64,000 nucleotides of DNA from Kumtagia yinganensis (GTDB lineage Bacteria > Pseudomonadota > Alphaproteobacteria > Rhizobiales > Rhizobiaceae). The notes beneath the pieces are model-generated. The model did not search any database. It was not told where the DNA came from and worked only from the letters and a program-made list of their open reading frames with translations. Made by a program: the position numbers and the translations under genes. The stretch covers positions 1 through 64,000 of the forward strand of contig NZ_JBEBMH010000026.1 of assembly GCF_040081985.1 (NCBI RefSeq), given 5' to 3'. Positions 34,401 through 41,940 of this stretch are shown here, piece by piece. Each line of letters begins with the position of its first letter. The first letter of the stretch is position 1.

Positions 34401-36612
34401 CGGCGATGTTCAGTACGTCCGACGTACCGCTTGCGAGATTGATCGCAGCAAAGCCGGCGAACTGTGCGGCCGTCATGGTGACCGTGTCGCTGCTGGAGCT
34501 GCCCGTCAGCGTCTCGACGCCGGAAACCGTGCCCGTCGAAAAATCGACGGTGGTGCCGCCGCTGGTCAGCACGATCTGGTCACGCACACCGCTTCCGGTG
34601 TCGGAGCCACCGTCGATCGATTCTCCGGCAGCGAACTGACCGTTGGCCAGGTTGACCGTGTCGTCGCCGCCGCCGGCGGCGATCACATCCGCAGCCGTGC
34701 CGCCGGTAATGACATCTGCCTGATTGCTGCCTGTGATGGTGAAAGCTTCGGTCTGGCCGCCCAACGCTATGGTCACGCCCGCGGCAGCCCCAAAAGCCGA
34801 GATGACTTCGACGCCTTGAATGGAGGTGTTTGTCGACCCAAGCGTGTTCAGTTCGGTCGAGATGGAGGTCAGATTGATCGTATCGCCCGTGCCGGCGCCG
34901 AGGTTGATGATTCCCGATCCGGTCAAGATGGCATTGAGCTGGGCTCCGGTCAGCGTCACGGAATCGTTGCCGCCGGTGCCGGTCAGGCTGCCGGTTTCGA
35001 CACCGCTCAAGGCCGGGGTCGCCAGGGCTGAGATGTTACCGTTGGCCACGACGTTCAGCACATCGGCCGTGCCGCTTCCGAGATTGATGGTGATGAAACC
35101 AGCCCACTGCGCCGTGGTCATGGTGACCGTATCGCTGCTCGCGCTGCCGGTCAGCGTCTCGATTCCCGAAACCGCGCCCGTGGAGAAATCGACCGTGGTG
35201 CCGCTGCTGGTCAGCACGACCTGGTCGCGCAGCCCGCTTCCCGTGTTGGCCCCGCCATCGATCGACTCCCCGGCGACGAACTGGCCATTGGCAAGATTGA
35301 CCGTGTCGTCACCGCCACCAGCCGCAATCACATCGGCGCCTGTGCCGCCGGTGATCGTGTCAGCCTGATTGCTGCCTGTGATGGTGAAAGCTTCGGTCTG
35401 GCCGCTCAACGAAATGGCCACGCCGGCAGTGGCCGCGAAGAAAGAAATCACCTCGACGCCCTGGATCGAAGCGTTGGTTGAACCCAGCGTATTCAATGTC
35501 GTCGAAGTCGAGGTCAGATTGATCGTGTCGCCCGTGCCGGTGCCAAGATTGATGGTGCCGGAGCCGACCACGATGGCGTTCAACTGAGCCCCTGTCAGCG
35601 TCACCGAATCCGTGCCGGATGTACCGACCAGATTTCCGGTTTCAACGCTGCTTATCGAAGGCGTGCCGAGTGTGGAGATGTTGCCGCTGGCTACGACGTT
35701 CAGAACGTCGGTCCCGATACCGAGGTTGATGGTGAGGAAGCCGGACCACTGTGCGGCCGTCATTGTCACGGTATCGCCAAGAAGACTGCCGGTCAGGGTC
35801 TCGATGCCCGCGACGGTGCCCACGGAAAAGTCGACTGTGGTGCCGAGGCTGGTGAGGACGATCTGGTCGCGCACGCCGCTGCTGGTATTACCGCCACCCT
35901 GGATCGACTCCCCGGCGACAAACTGGCCGTTGCCGATGTTGATGGTGTCGTCACCGTTGCCGGCGACGATCGTGTCCGCGCCGTTGCCGCCGTTGAACGT
36001 GTCACCGCTATTGTCCTGCAACTGTGCGGGCGTGCCGCCGGAAAAGCCGGTGAGCGTCCCCTTCGACGCATCCGCCGTATCGGCTCCGTTCGTACCGTTG
36101 AAGGTGGCCAGCAGTCCCGCATAGGCGGACATCCCAGCCGAGGTCAGCGGCGGGCGGATGGAGCCGGTCTCGCCGGCCAGCGACCATTCTCCGCCCCGGC
36201 TCGCAGCTCCGACAAAACCGCCCGCGGCGAGAGTGTTCGCTCCCGTCCTTCTTGCGAAGGCGTCGACGAAGGCGGCGCCCCGCTCCCCTGCCCCGGTCCG
36301 GCATGCCCAAACGAGGATGGCCGCATCCTCGGTGAGAGCGCGGCCAAGACCGGCGATTTCGGCTGCGTCGTGACCGATCGACTCGATCGTCACCGGCCCG
36401 GCGGCAAAGCTGATCTCGCCAGGTTGGCCGTGGGCGACGATATGGATTGCCTCGAGGTCCGATCGATCGCCCAAGGTGCGCGCCATTTGAGCCATCGCAG
36501 GCTCATCGCCCGACAGGACAATCTGCTCGACGCCCGTCCTGATCCCGCCGAGCAGGGTATCGAAGTCATCAATGGCAGGATCTATAAAGACGATTTCTCG
36601 AGTACTTGTCAC
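28573..36612 (-). CDS. Giant RTX exoprotein with DUF4347, dimethylformamidase-like, cadherin-like and DUF4082 domains
   Basis: A 2679-residue, acidic, Cys-poor, Gly/Asp/Thr-rich protein, almost certainly exported by the adjacent type I system. In order: DUF4347 (about 1-170) with AIHIVAHG and VWACRTG; three tandem repeats of about 215 residues (about 220-860); RTX nonapeptide blocks such as GGAGADTINGGAGADAIDGG (about 855-1065); a domain like the N,N-dimethylformamidase large subunit (about 1125-1620; YRIDIYRLGYYGGDGARKVG, SVGHDEYWSG, GNEVYWKVR); a bacterial Ig-like domain (about 1625-1720); then four DUF4082 domains separated by three cadherin-like domains to the C-terminus. The start is a GTG at 36612 with GGGGG 6 nt upstream. 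It is probably a matrix adhesin or a secreted enzyme at the cell surface. Confidence 0.93.
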   Translation of the reverse strand: MTSTREIVFIDPAIDDFDTLLGGIRTGVEQIVLSGDEPAMAQMARTLGDRSDLEAIHIVAHGQPGEISFAAGPVTIESIGHDAAEIAGLGRALTEDAAILVWACRTGAGERGAAFVDAFARRTGANTLAAGGFVGAASRGGEWSLAGETGSIRPPLTSAGMSAYAGLLATFNGTNGADTADASKGTLTGFSGGTPAQLQDNSGDTFNGGNGADTIVAGNGDDTINIGNGQFVAGESIQGGGNTSSGVRDQIVLTSLGTTVDFSVGTVAGIETLTGSLLGDTVTMTAAQWSGFLTINLGIGTDVLNVVASGNISTLGTPSISSVETGNLVGTSGTDSVTLTGAQLNAIVVGSGTINLGTGTGDTINLTSTSTTLNTLGSTNASIQGVEVISFFAATAGVAISLSGQTEAFTITGSNQADTITGGTGADVIAAGGGDDTVNLANGQFVAGESIDGGANTGSGLRDQVVLTSSGTTVDFSTGAVSGIETLTGSASSDTVTMTTAQWAGFITINLGSGTADVLNVVANGNISALATPALSGVETGSLTGTGGNDSVTLTGAQLNAILTGSGIINLGAGTGDTINLTSISTELNTLGSTNTSIQGVEVISAFGAAAGVTIALGGQTEAFTITGSNQADVITGGTAADVIAAGGGDDTVNLANGQFAAGESIDGGSDTGSGVRDQIVLTSGGTTVDFSTGTVSGVETLTGSSSSDTVTMTAAQFAGFAAINLASGTSDVLNIAANGDISALAAPSVSGVETGNLTGTGGNDTATLSGAQLDAILAGAGTINLGAGTDDAINLTSTSTKLNTLGATNTAIQGLERISAAGAAAGVTVALGGQTEGFTITGSDQADNLTGGSGADTIDAGAGADTISGGAGNDVIVYDAADGLVSGGADTDTLAVNGAASIDLSAADQSVGDTAILTGFENVNASGSVLAVNLLGSSGANSLIGGAGADTINGGAGADAIDGGAGNDLITYNATSTSILGGADIDTLVVNGAATINLSSTDQTAVDAVNVGGFENVKASGSTAAVSIVGSAAANILTGGSGNDTLTGGAGDDTIDGGAGSGDTVVFDGLRNDYSVLVSGATFTIADKRLGSPNGTDTVTNIENFKFADGTKTAADLSPVPANKITIENAKQGNPRSEWYVEGDGDGTIQGFATEISTNIGQTVDFKIATDSTDYRIDIYRLGYYGGDGARKVGTIDKQLTTAQVQPHPIVDMSRGLIDAGNWAVSASWQIPGDAVSGVYVAKLTRLDGSGGASQIPFIVRDDSSTSDIVFQTSDTTWQAYNAWGGASLYFGEVPVDPADMIGYMPPNCSCGITAIGRATAISYNRPIITNGSPTGGTHDYIFGAEHSAIRWLEENGYDVSYISGVDSARSGSLLLNHDAFLSVGHDEYWSGEQRTNVEAARDAGVNLAFWSGNEVYWKVRWETSIDGNGTPYRTMVCYKETWGGTPDPTDTSTGTWRDPRFAEPGQKPENALTGTMFTVDSYRLDTITIPYDYSKLRFWRNTDVAELQEGETHSLVQNLLGYEWDSDVENGFRPAGLINMSLSTVSVDSYLRDYGTTVGSADVTHSLTMYRAESGALVFGAGTVFWSWGLDDQHEGAVTATDPNVQQAMVNMFADMGIQPGTLNASLIMASESTDTVKPIATITSPGGGTFVEGERVTITGTAQDSGGGIVAGVEVSTDGGQSWWKAVGRENWSYSWIAQATNNYSFLARAVDDSLNLGLASTPVQVTVNLPTTSSIWTFADKPAKETEMDRDGVTLGVKFQAATGGTVSAVRFYKGFYNTGQHTVDLWTADGTKLATGVSVNEGLTGWQTVYFSSPVHINANTTYIASYHTNGYYSVTADYFTADRTNGPLTALAGGGVYAYTNDPNVFPSGNSGGRNYWVDVVFAADPNVAPVATDDTLSVGKNGTLVISFATLLQNDVDTNGDALSITGVSNASNGTVSIDAQHGNVIFTPTSGYSGPASFSYTVSDGRGGTDTADASVTVEQEPAGVSLFNYGEGPAGAAINETASLELGMKFNASTAGTITGIKFYKPTGGTGQHTGSLWSSNGDLLATVTFTNESLSGWQTATFSNAVQITAGTTYVASYHSTGVYAADPNYFSNAVTRGPLTALASGTSGGNGVFAYSAATTFPNASFQSANYWVDVVFKQSTVNNVPIAANDNGYVVYHDTQLSIASSALLANDVDPDNDPMTITAVSGAVNGAVSLDNQTGIITFTPAADYTGPASFNYTVTDSRGATASATVSMTVSPPANTQSLFSSTSTPANLSVSDPNSVELGVKFTVSSAGTITGVRYYKGAQDTGTHTGSLWTSAGDLLTTATFTNETVSGWQTLTFAQPITVTTGATYVASYHSNGNYTVTPNFFTGNYTNGPLTAPSSAISGGNGVFSYGSSTLFPTSSYNSSNYWVDVLFDRGNQNTVPVAVDDFGFSTGHNAAFSVSGSVLLANDTDADSDPLTITGVGNAVNGAVNFDNQSNTVTFTPTNGFSGNASFTYTVSDGHNGTDTAQVTLNVEPAGGVQTIFSASDAPQTVTVNDADDVELGMKFQADVAGWITGFRFYKGAENVGPHEAHLWTSTGDLMAAATFTNETASGWQSVSLTQEVEIAANTTYVVSYHSNGFYSASPGFFNSDFSNDNNLRALSSAVSGGNGVYGYGSSGLFPTNSYNATNYYVDVAFRPQLAA
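34050..35950 (-). repeat. Three tandem repeats of about 645 bp in the RTX gene
   Basis: Landmark bases encoding GQFVAGESIDGG-type sequence recur at 34619, 35264 and 35906, spaced 645 and 642 bp. Between copies there are stretches of near identity; for example, a block of about 43 bp around 34720-34760 recurs around 35364-35406. Each unit encodes about 215 residues ending in an RTX-like GSNQADxITGG segment. The outer limits given are approximate. Confidence 0.8.
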
Positions 36613-37131
36613 CGCATCCCCCAGGCATTCGTTTAGCCGAGAATTTCTAGGCGTCGCTTACGATCTAGCTCGAAGCCGCTCCCATTTTTCTTCAAGGCAA
36701 TCGAAGAGATGGCTTCAGATAGGGCCAATTCTGCCAGCTTTGGACGCCGCGCAAACGACATCAATCGGTGTGCTTTGCACTCCCAAAGTGGGTAGATGGG
36801 AATATGGAGTATACGCCATGCGACTATGGTGCGCGCGCTGTGGGCGTTGGCGGACAGGTCAGCCGTGGACCTGTGCATCCTTCAAATCAGCCGCCGCACC
36901 AGCATTTGCGGGCGACGTATCGTTGCCGGAGACATACAGGAATGACCCGGCGTCGGCAGGGCGCACGGACGTCTGGCGGCTGCTCATGCATCGGTTGAAA
37001 GGGCTAAGCCATAGGGACTAGTGGCCGTTGGGATTGTCCCTTCCCCCTCCCCTATCGATGATCTATTTTCCTTGCCGGGTCCGATTGAGAATGACCGCGC
37101 TACAAGAGTCTTTCTCAAGGCAACCTTCGCA
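36613..37131. promoter_or_regulatory. Divergent promoter region, RTX operon and Wzz gene
   Basis: A 519-bp region between the minus-strand RTX operon and the plus-strand co-polymerase gene. It should carry both promoters. An open frame (36572-37021, plus) crosses it but lacks a ribosome site and overlaps the RTX start, so I do not call it. No operator was recognised. Confidence 0.35.
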
Positions 37132-38688
37132 ATGGGTGATTTCGACCTCCGATTCTATCTGTCCATCCTCTGGCGGAGGGCGCCTTACGTCGCCCTGATC
37201 GCCGTCGTCGCCGCTGTGATTTCTGTCGTCATCGCGATGAATACGCCGAAGGTTTATCGGGCAACCTCGAAAATACTTGTCGAGGCTCCGCAGATCCCGC
37301 TGCAGTTGGCGCGCTCCACCGTCTCGACCAATCCCGTGGACCAGATGTTGATCGTCCAGCAGCAGGCCACGACCAACGACAACATTCTGAGGCTCGCCGC
37401 CAAGCTCAACATCTACGGCGCCGAGGCTGCCGAAATGTCCAAGGAGGACATAATCGACGACATGCGATTGCGCATGGTGTTCGAACAGTCTTTTCTCGGT
37501 CCCGCGCAAAGCCAGGATGCGACGGTTTTCGACGTAGCCTTCGAGGCGAATGACAGACAGCTCGCCGCGGATGTCGCCAACGAACTGACGAAGCTGATCC
37601 TCGACCGCAACGCCCAACAGCGCAACGACCGCGCGGGCGACACCCTGCAATTCTTCGAGCGGGAGGTCACGAGGCTGAAGGCGGACCTGACCAAGGTCGA
37701 GACGGACATCCTGAAATTCAAAAACGAGAACAGCGAGACACTTCCCGACAGTCTGGAGTTCCGGAGAAGCCAGCAAATGAGCCAGCAGCAAAGCCTGCTG
37801 AGCCTGGAGCGCGAACAGTCCGAACTTCGCAGCCGGCGCAATACGCTGGTTCTGGTTTATGAAACGACCGGCCAGGTTGCAAAATCAGGCCCGATCACGT
37901 TCGAGCAGCAGCAGCTTCTCGACCTGCACCGCGCACTTTCCGACCAGCTCGCGATTTTCTCCGAAAACAGCCCAAACATCCAAGCGCTTCGAAAGCGCAT
38001 CGCTGCGTTGCAGGCGGGTCTCGGCGACAGGCAGACCTCCACGGAGCAATCAGGAGACAAGCAAATCAAGTCGGAGCTTGACCTGCAACTCGCCGATATC
38101 GACGAACGGCTGCAGTTCATCGCCCAGTCGCAGGTCTCGATCCGCGAGAGCATTGCCAAACTTGGGCAGACGATCGCTGCCACGCCCGCCAATGAAACGA
38201 CCCTCAACGCTCTCGAGCGGAATCGCGAGAACATCCAGTCGCAGTACAACACCGCCGTCGAGCGGCTTGCCGAGGCGTCCACGGGCCAACAGATCGAGGC
38301 GCTGTCGAAGGGCGTACGGTTCTCGATCCTGGAGCCGGCCGTGCCCCCACAGGATGCGATTCGTCCAAGCCGGAAGCGCATCGCCGGCCTTGGCGTTGCC
38401 GGAGGCCTGGGGATGGGATTCGGCCTGATCGCGCTGCTGGAGATTCTCAACAAGACGATACGGCGCCCCGCCGATCTGATGAACAAACTTCAGATCCAGC
38501 CGCTTGCCACGATCCCTTATATTGCTGAGCCGGTTCAATACAGACCCAACTTCATATCCAGGCATCTGGCAACCGCTTCCATAGCGGCGCTCGCGCTGAT
38601 TTTCGGAATATCCACGCTCTATTTCGTCTTCCCCGACATTATTCATCGAATAGCCGAACTGAAATTGTCCTTTGGCAATTATTCCTGA
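37132..38688 (+). CDS. Polysaccharide co-polymerase, Wzz/GumC/ExoP type
   Basis: A 518-residue chain-length regulator for exopolysaccharide. The N-terminal Wzz domain starts MGDFDLRFYLSILWRR with a first transmembrane helix (about residues 17-36). A large periplasmic part with long coiled coils (about 180-400) follows, then RPSRKRIAGLGVAGGLGMGF, the proline/glycine-rich second helix typical of these proteins (about 412-440), and an additional C-terminal helix (about 475-500). The kinase domain that ExoP carries is missing and is encoded by the next gene, 21 nt downstream. The ATG at 37132 is chosen over an in-frame start at 37021, which adds a non-family tail. Confidence 0.9.
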   Translation: MGDFDLRFYLSILWRRAPYVALIAVVAAVISVVIAMNTPKVYRATSKILVEAPQIPLQLARSTVSTNPVDQMLIVQQQATTNDNILRLAAKLNIYGAEAAEMSKEDIIDDMRLRMVFEQSFLGPAQSQDATVFDVAFEANDRQLAADVANELTKLILDRNAQQRNDRAGDTLQFFEREVTRLKADLTKVETDILKFKNENSETLPDSLEFRRSQQMSQQQSLLSLEREQSELRSRRNTLVLVYETTGQVAKSGPITFEQQQLLDLHRALSDQLAIFSENSPNIQALRKRIAALQAGLGDRQTSTEQSGDKQIKSELDLQLADIDERLQFIAQSQVSIRESIAKLGQTIAATPANETTLNALERNRENIQSQYNTAVERLAEASTGQQIEALSKGVRFSILEPAVPPQDAIRPSRKRIAGLGVAGGLGMGFGLIALLEILNKTIRRPADLMNKLQIQPLATIPYIAEPVQYRPNFISRHLATASIAALALIFGISTLYFVFPDIIHRIAELKLSFGNYS

Positions 38689-38709
38689 AACCGGCGGCTC
38701 AGTGCCTTC

Positions 38710-39543
38710 ATGCAAAACAGTAACAACGTCAGGGCCGAGGCCATGGATCGGACGCAGACAGCCTTTCAAAAAGGGGGCTTGCGCCTCACGGCTGAACAAT
38801 CAGCCGACGAGACGTTTTCGTCCTGCCTGCGATTGGGCAGCGAAGTGAACTGGGCGAACCTGCCCGGGCTGCACGCCGACCCGAAGCTCTTTGCGCGCAA
38901 TCGCATCGTCACGGCATATCGCAGCGACACGGCCCATGTCCCGTTCGACATGCTGCGGACATCCCTTCTGCAGAACATGCGGCAGAACAAATGGACTTCC
39001 GTCGCCATAACTTCACCGACGCCGGCCTGCGGAAAGACGGTGGTCAGCCTGAACCTGGCCTTCAGCCTGGTCCATCAGAAAGAATGCCGCACCGCCCTGA
39101 TCGACCTCGATCTTCGACGGCCTCAGGTGGCAAAGCTTCTGGGCCTCAAGAATCCGCCGCTGATCGAAAGCTTCCTGAGGGGCGAGGTCGAGATTGCCGA
39201 CACCTTCGTTCGCTACAGCGACAACGTGGCGATCGCGGCGAACAGCCGCCCGGTACGGTTCGCCGCCGAACTGCTTCAGAACTCCGACACCGCGAACGCG
39301 CTGAAGCGCGTCAAGCAGGCGCTCTGTCCCGACATCACGATCTTCGACATGCCGCCGATGCTCGCGAATGACGATTTCCTGGCATTTCTGCCCAATGTCG
39401 ATTGCGTTTTGCTGGTGGTCGCGGCGGAGACGACGACATTCCGCGATGCCGACTATTGCGAGCGGCTGCTCGCCGAAAAGACAAATGTTGTCGGTGTCGT
39501 GCTTAACAAATGCCAGTATACGCCGGATAAATACGGCTACTAA
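38710..39543 (+). CDS. BY-kinase-like ATPase (CpsD/ExoP C-terminal type)
   Basis: A 277-residue cytoplasmic P-loop protein that should work with the preceding co-polymerase in control of polymer length. The Walker A region reads SPTPACGKTVVSLN (about residues 101-114), lacking the usual Gly-rich GxGKT form but keeping GKT. Walker A' is ALIDLDLRRPQ and Walker B ITIFDMPPM. The C-terminus ends YTPDKYGY, a short cluster of three tyrosines that could be the autophosphorylation site. Starts at ATG 38710 or ATG 38743 are possible; GAGG precedes the second closely. Active kinase or degraded partner cannot be decided from sequence alone. Confidence 0.85.
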   Translation: MQNSNNVRAEAMDRTQTAFQKGGLRLTAEQSADETFSSCLRLGSEVNWANLPGLHADPKLFARNRIVTAYRSDTAHVPFDMLRTSLLQNMRQNKWTSVAITSPTPACGKTVVSLNLAFSLVHQKECRTALIDLDLRRPQVAKLLGLKNPPLIESFLRGEVEIADTFVRYSDNVAIAANSRPVRFAAELLQNSDTANALKRVKQALCPDITIFDMPPMLANDDFLAFLPNVDCVLLVVAAETTTFRDADYCERLLAEKTNVVGVVLNKCQYTPDKYGY

Positions 39544-40032
39544 AATCGTTTTTCTGTCCGCGCGAACGACTGACTTAAGATATTACCCGACCGCCTCTAT
39601 GCCTATATGGGGCATGTTGCGATATGTTCGCAAACTGCTATAGCCAGGCGTGAATAGCCTGCTTCGCCAAGCCTGAAATTGCCAAACCAGCCTGCCCATT
39701 TGCGGGTGGCAAACTTGACCGGCTACAAGTTTCGACGTCCCGCGCCGACCTCCGCTTTGTAGCTGTTGATTGTCTGGGCGATAGCGTCAAGCAGCTTATC
39801 GCCGGTGCTGCCGACGGACGATGGACGCTGGCGCCGGTTGATCGGCGGACCGTGAGCGGTGTGCGGTGAAGGCCCAGCATAGCTTGAACAAGGATCTCAA
39901 CCGCGCCCGTGTGCCGGCCTTGATCAACCGCGCATAAAGGCACTTCCGAGCCGTCGGCCGGAAGATAACCGGGTGGCCGGCTGTTGCCGTCGTGAAGGCC
40001 GTGCCGTTCGATGCGCAGCCGCCTGGTCGATG
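39544..40032. other. Intergenic stretch between convergent genes
   Basis: A 489-bp stretch between the convergent BY-kinase-like and UDP-glucose dehydrogenase genes. No gene, known insertion sequence or strong hairpin terminator was recognised. Open frames here are Arg/Pro-rich and lack start signals. It could be decayed mobile DNA, but I could not match it to a family. Confidence 0.4.
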
Positions 40033-41430
40033 TCAGTATGCCGACAGTTCGAAAGAAGGCGCGGCATCCACGCGAACTTTCCGCTCGAACGTCGAGGGGT
40101 CATATTGGCTTACAGTCCTATCCTCGATTGCCGGCCGGCCAATAGAAAAATAGGAAAACCCTGCTTCCGACATTTCCTTCAACGAGAATACGTTGCGCAG
40201 GTCGACCATCACGCGCCTCGCCATGAGATGCTTGTATTCGCCCGGCTTTTTCTCGCGGAACTCCTTCCACTCGGTAGCAATGACACAGACCTGCGCGTCC
40301 GTGACCGCGTCCTCCAGGCATTCGCAATACTCGATAGCGTCGCCCAGCAGACCGCGGGCCTGTTCCATTCCCTTCGGGTCATATGCCCGCACCTGCGCAC
40401 CCAACTGCGAAAGCTCCTCCGCAATCACCACCGGCACGCTGTCGCGCACGTCGTCGGTGTTAGGCTTGAACGTGAGCCCGAGCAGGGCGATGCGCTTGCC
40501 CCGCACATCATCGCCCGCGGCGTGAACGATTTTCGCCACCATGCGATGCGTGCGGAGGCGATTGACCGAAATAACCGCCTCCACGATCGAAGCAGGACTA
40601 AGCAGCTTCTGGCCGATACGAGCCATCGCAAGCGTGTCTTTCGGAAAGCAGGATCCGCCATATCCCGGACCGGGCCTGAGAAAGGCTTCGCCGATACGAG
40701 TGTCGCTGCCCATGCCGCGGGCCACATCGTCAATATTGCCGCCGACCTTTTCGCATATGTCGGCCATCTCATTGATGAAACTGACTTTCGTGGCCAGAAA
40801 CGTATTGGCCGCATATTTGATGAGCTCCGATGAGACGATGTCGGTTCGGATCAGTTCCACGCCCTTTTCGGTGAATGGCCGGTACAGATTTTCCAGCAAG
40901 CGCGCGGCGACGCCGCTCTCGGTTCCGATTACGATCCGGTCGGGGTTCAGGAAATCGTCGATCGCGTTGCCTTCCCTCAGAAACTCGGGGTTTGAGGCAA
41001 CGTCGAAGTCGAGGCGTGAATTCGCCTGGGCGATGATGCGCTTGATCTGGAAGCTCGTGCCGGCCGGGACGGTCGATTTTGTAACGATGACCGCATAATG
41101 CCGCAGCGACTGAGCAATCTCCTTTGCCGCGGCAAAGATGTAACGGAGATCAGCGTTGCCATCGAGCTTGCGAGTCGGCGTGCCAACCGCAATGATGATG
41201 ATCTCGGCGCCGTCTATCGCATCGGCCAGAGTGGTGGTGAATCGGAGGCGATCCTTGTTGGCCAGCACCAGATCCTCGAGGCCCGGCTCATAGATCGGCA
41301 CGATGCCGCTCCTAAGGCCTTCAATCTTGCCCGGAACATTATCGACGCACGTCACGTCCCAGCCGACATGAGCGAGACAAGCGCCGGTCACGAGGCCGAC
41401 GTAACCAGTACCAATAACCGCGATCCTCAT
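40033..41430 (-). CDS. ugd: UDP-glucose 6-dehydrogenase
   Basis: A 465-residue enzyme that oxidises UDP-glucose to UDP-glucuronate with two NAD+. The Rossmann motif GTGYVGLVTG starts at residue 7, followed by VGTPTRKLDGNADL, SNPEFLREGNAIDDFLNPDR, KYAANTFLATKVSFINE and the catalytic Cys in PGYGGSCFPKDT, all characteristic. The ATG at 41430 gives the normal N-terminus MRIAVIGTGYVG. Uronic-acid supply fits the polymer genes around it and the diacetamido-uronate genes at the right end of the window. It stands apart from neighbours by more than 400 bp on both sides. Confidence 0.96.
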   Translation of the reverse strand: MRIAVIGTGYVGLVTGACLAHVGWDVTCVDNVPGKIEGLRSGIVPIYEPGLEDLVLANKDRLRFTTTLADAIDGAEIIIIAVGTPTRKLDGNADLRYIFAAAKEIAQSLRHYAVIVTKSTVPAGTSFQIKRIIAQANSRLDFDVASNPEFLREGNAIDDFLNPDRIVIGTESGVAARLLENLYRPFTEKGVELIRTDIVSSELIKYAANTFLATKVSFINEMADICEKVGGNIDDVARGMGSDTRIGEAFLRPGPGYGGSCFPKDTLAMARIGQKLLSPASIVEAVISVNRLRTHRMVAKIVHAAGDDVRGKRIALLGLTFKPNTDDVRDSVPVVIAEELSQLGAQVRAYDPKGMEQARGLLGDAIEYCECLEDAVTDAQVCVIATEWKEFREKKPGEYKHLMARRVMVDLRNVFSLKEMSEAGFSYFSIGRPAIEDRTVSQYDPSTFERKVRVDAAPSFELSAY

Positions 41431-41940
41431 GGAAGGATTCCCTTTGGAATAACGGGAGCAGTCACGACATATTCTCCGACGCCAAGGCCCTGGATCAATA
41501 CCAGGCCTGAAATTACTCATTTATTCTTGCTCAGGGTGCTCCAAGATGCTGCCTGCCCTTAAGGCTGGAGTCGCATCCGAAAGGCGTAAGGCCGCGGCTT
41601 AAGCGGATGAGGCGGGCACCTCATTCGAAACCGAAATGTGCAGCGCGGCTGTTTCTGAAAGTGGACCTTTCCTACCCCGCGTGAACGAGGGGAGAAGAGC
41701 CGGTCCGGCGCACGTGCGCGCGGCAAATTCGCCCGACGAGAGCCGTCCACCGGCCTCGAGCATATGGTCAGGCGTCGCGCGTCACAGTTCAAAGTGTGGT
41801 GCCAACACCCAGACGCCCACCGCGGCCTGTCACCAGGCTATGTTATCTCACCATCCCTCCATTTGGTCGCACTGGCGCCAGCGGTGCGCTACCGGTCAGA
41901 GAGGTCCTAATGTATCCGGCTGGAGACGGTCGATGCGCAC
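41431..41940. other. Intergenic stretch
   Basis: A 510-bp stretch upstream of ugd. It should contain the ugd promoter. No gene or repeat is supported. Confidence 0.4.

Noticed and set aside
34050..35950. CRISPR array
   Set aside because: The repeats are long, in frame and part of a coding region; there are no short repeat-spacer units anywhere in the window.
36572..37021. 149-residue plus-strand open frame between the RTX and Wzz genes
   Set aside because: It has no ribosome site, overlaps the start of the RTX gene and its composition is like random sequence.
39638..39943. Transposase remnant between the kinase-like and ugd genes
   Set aside because: The stretch looks like decayed coding DNA but no transposase motif could be read in any frame.
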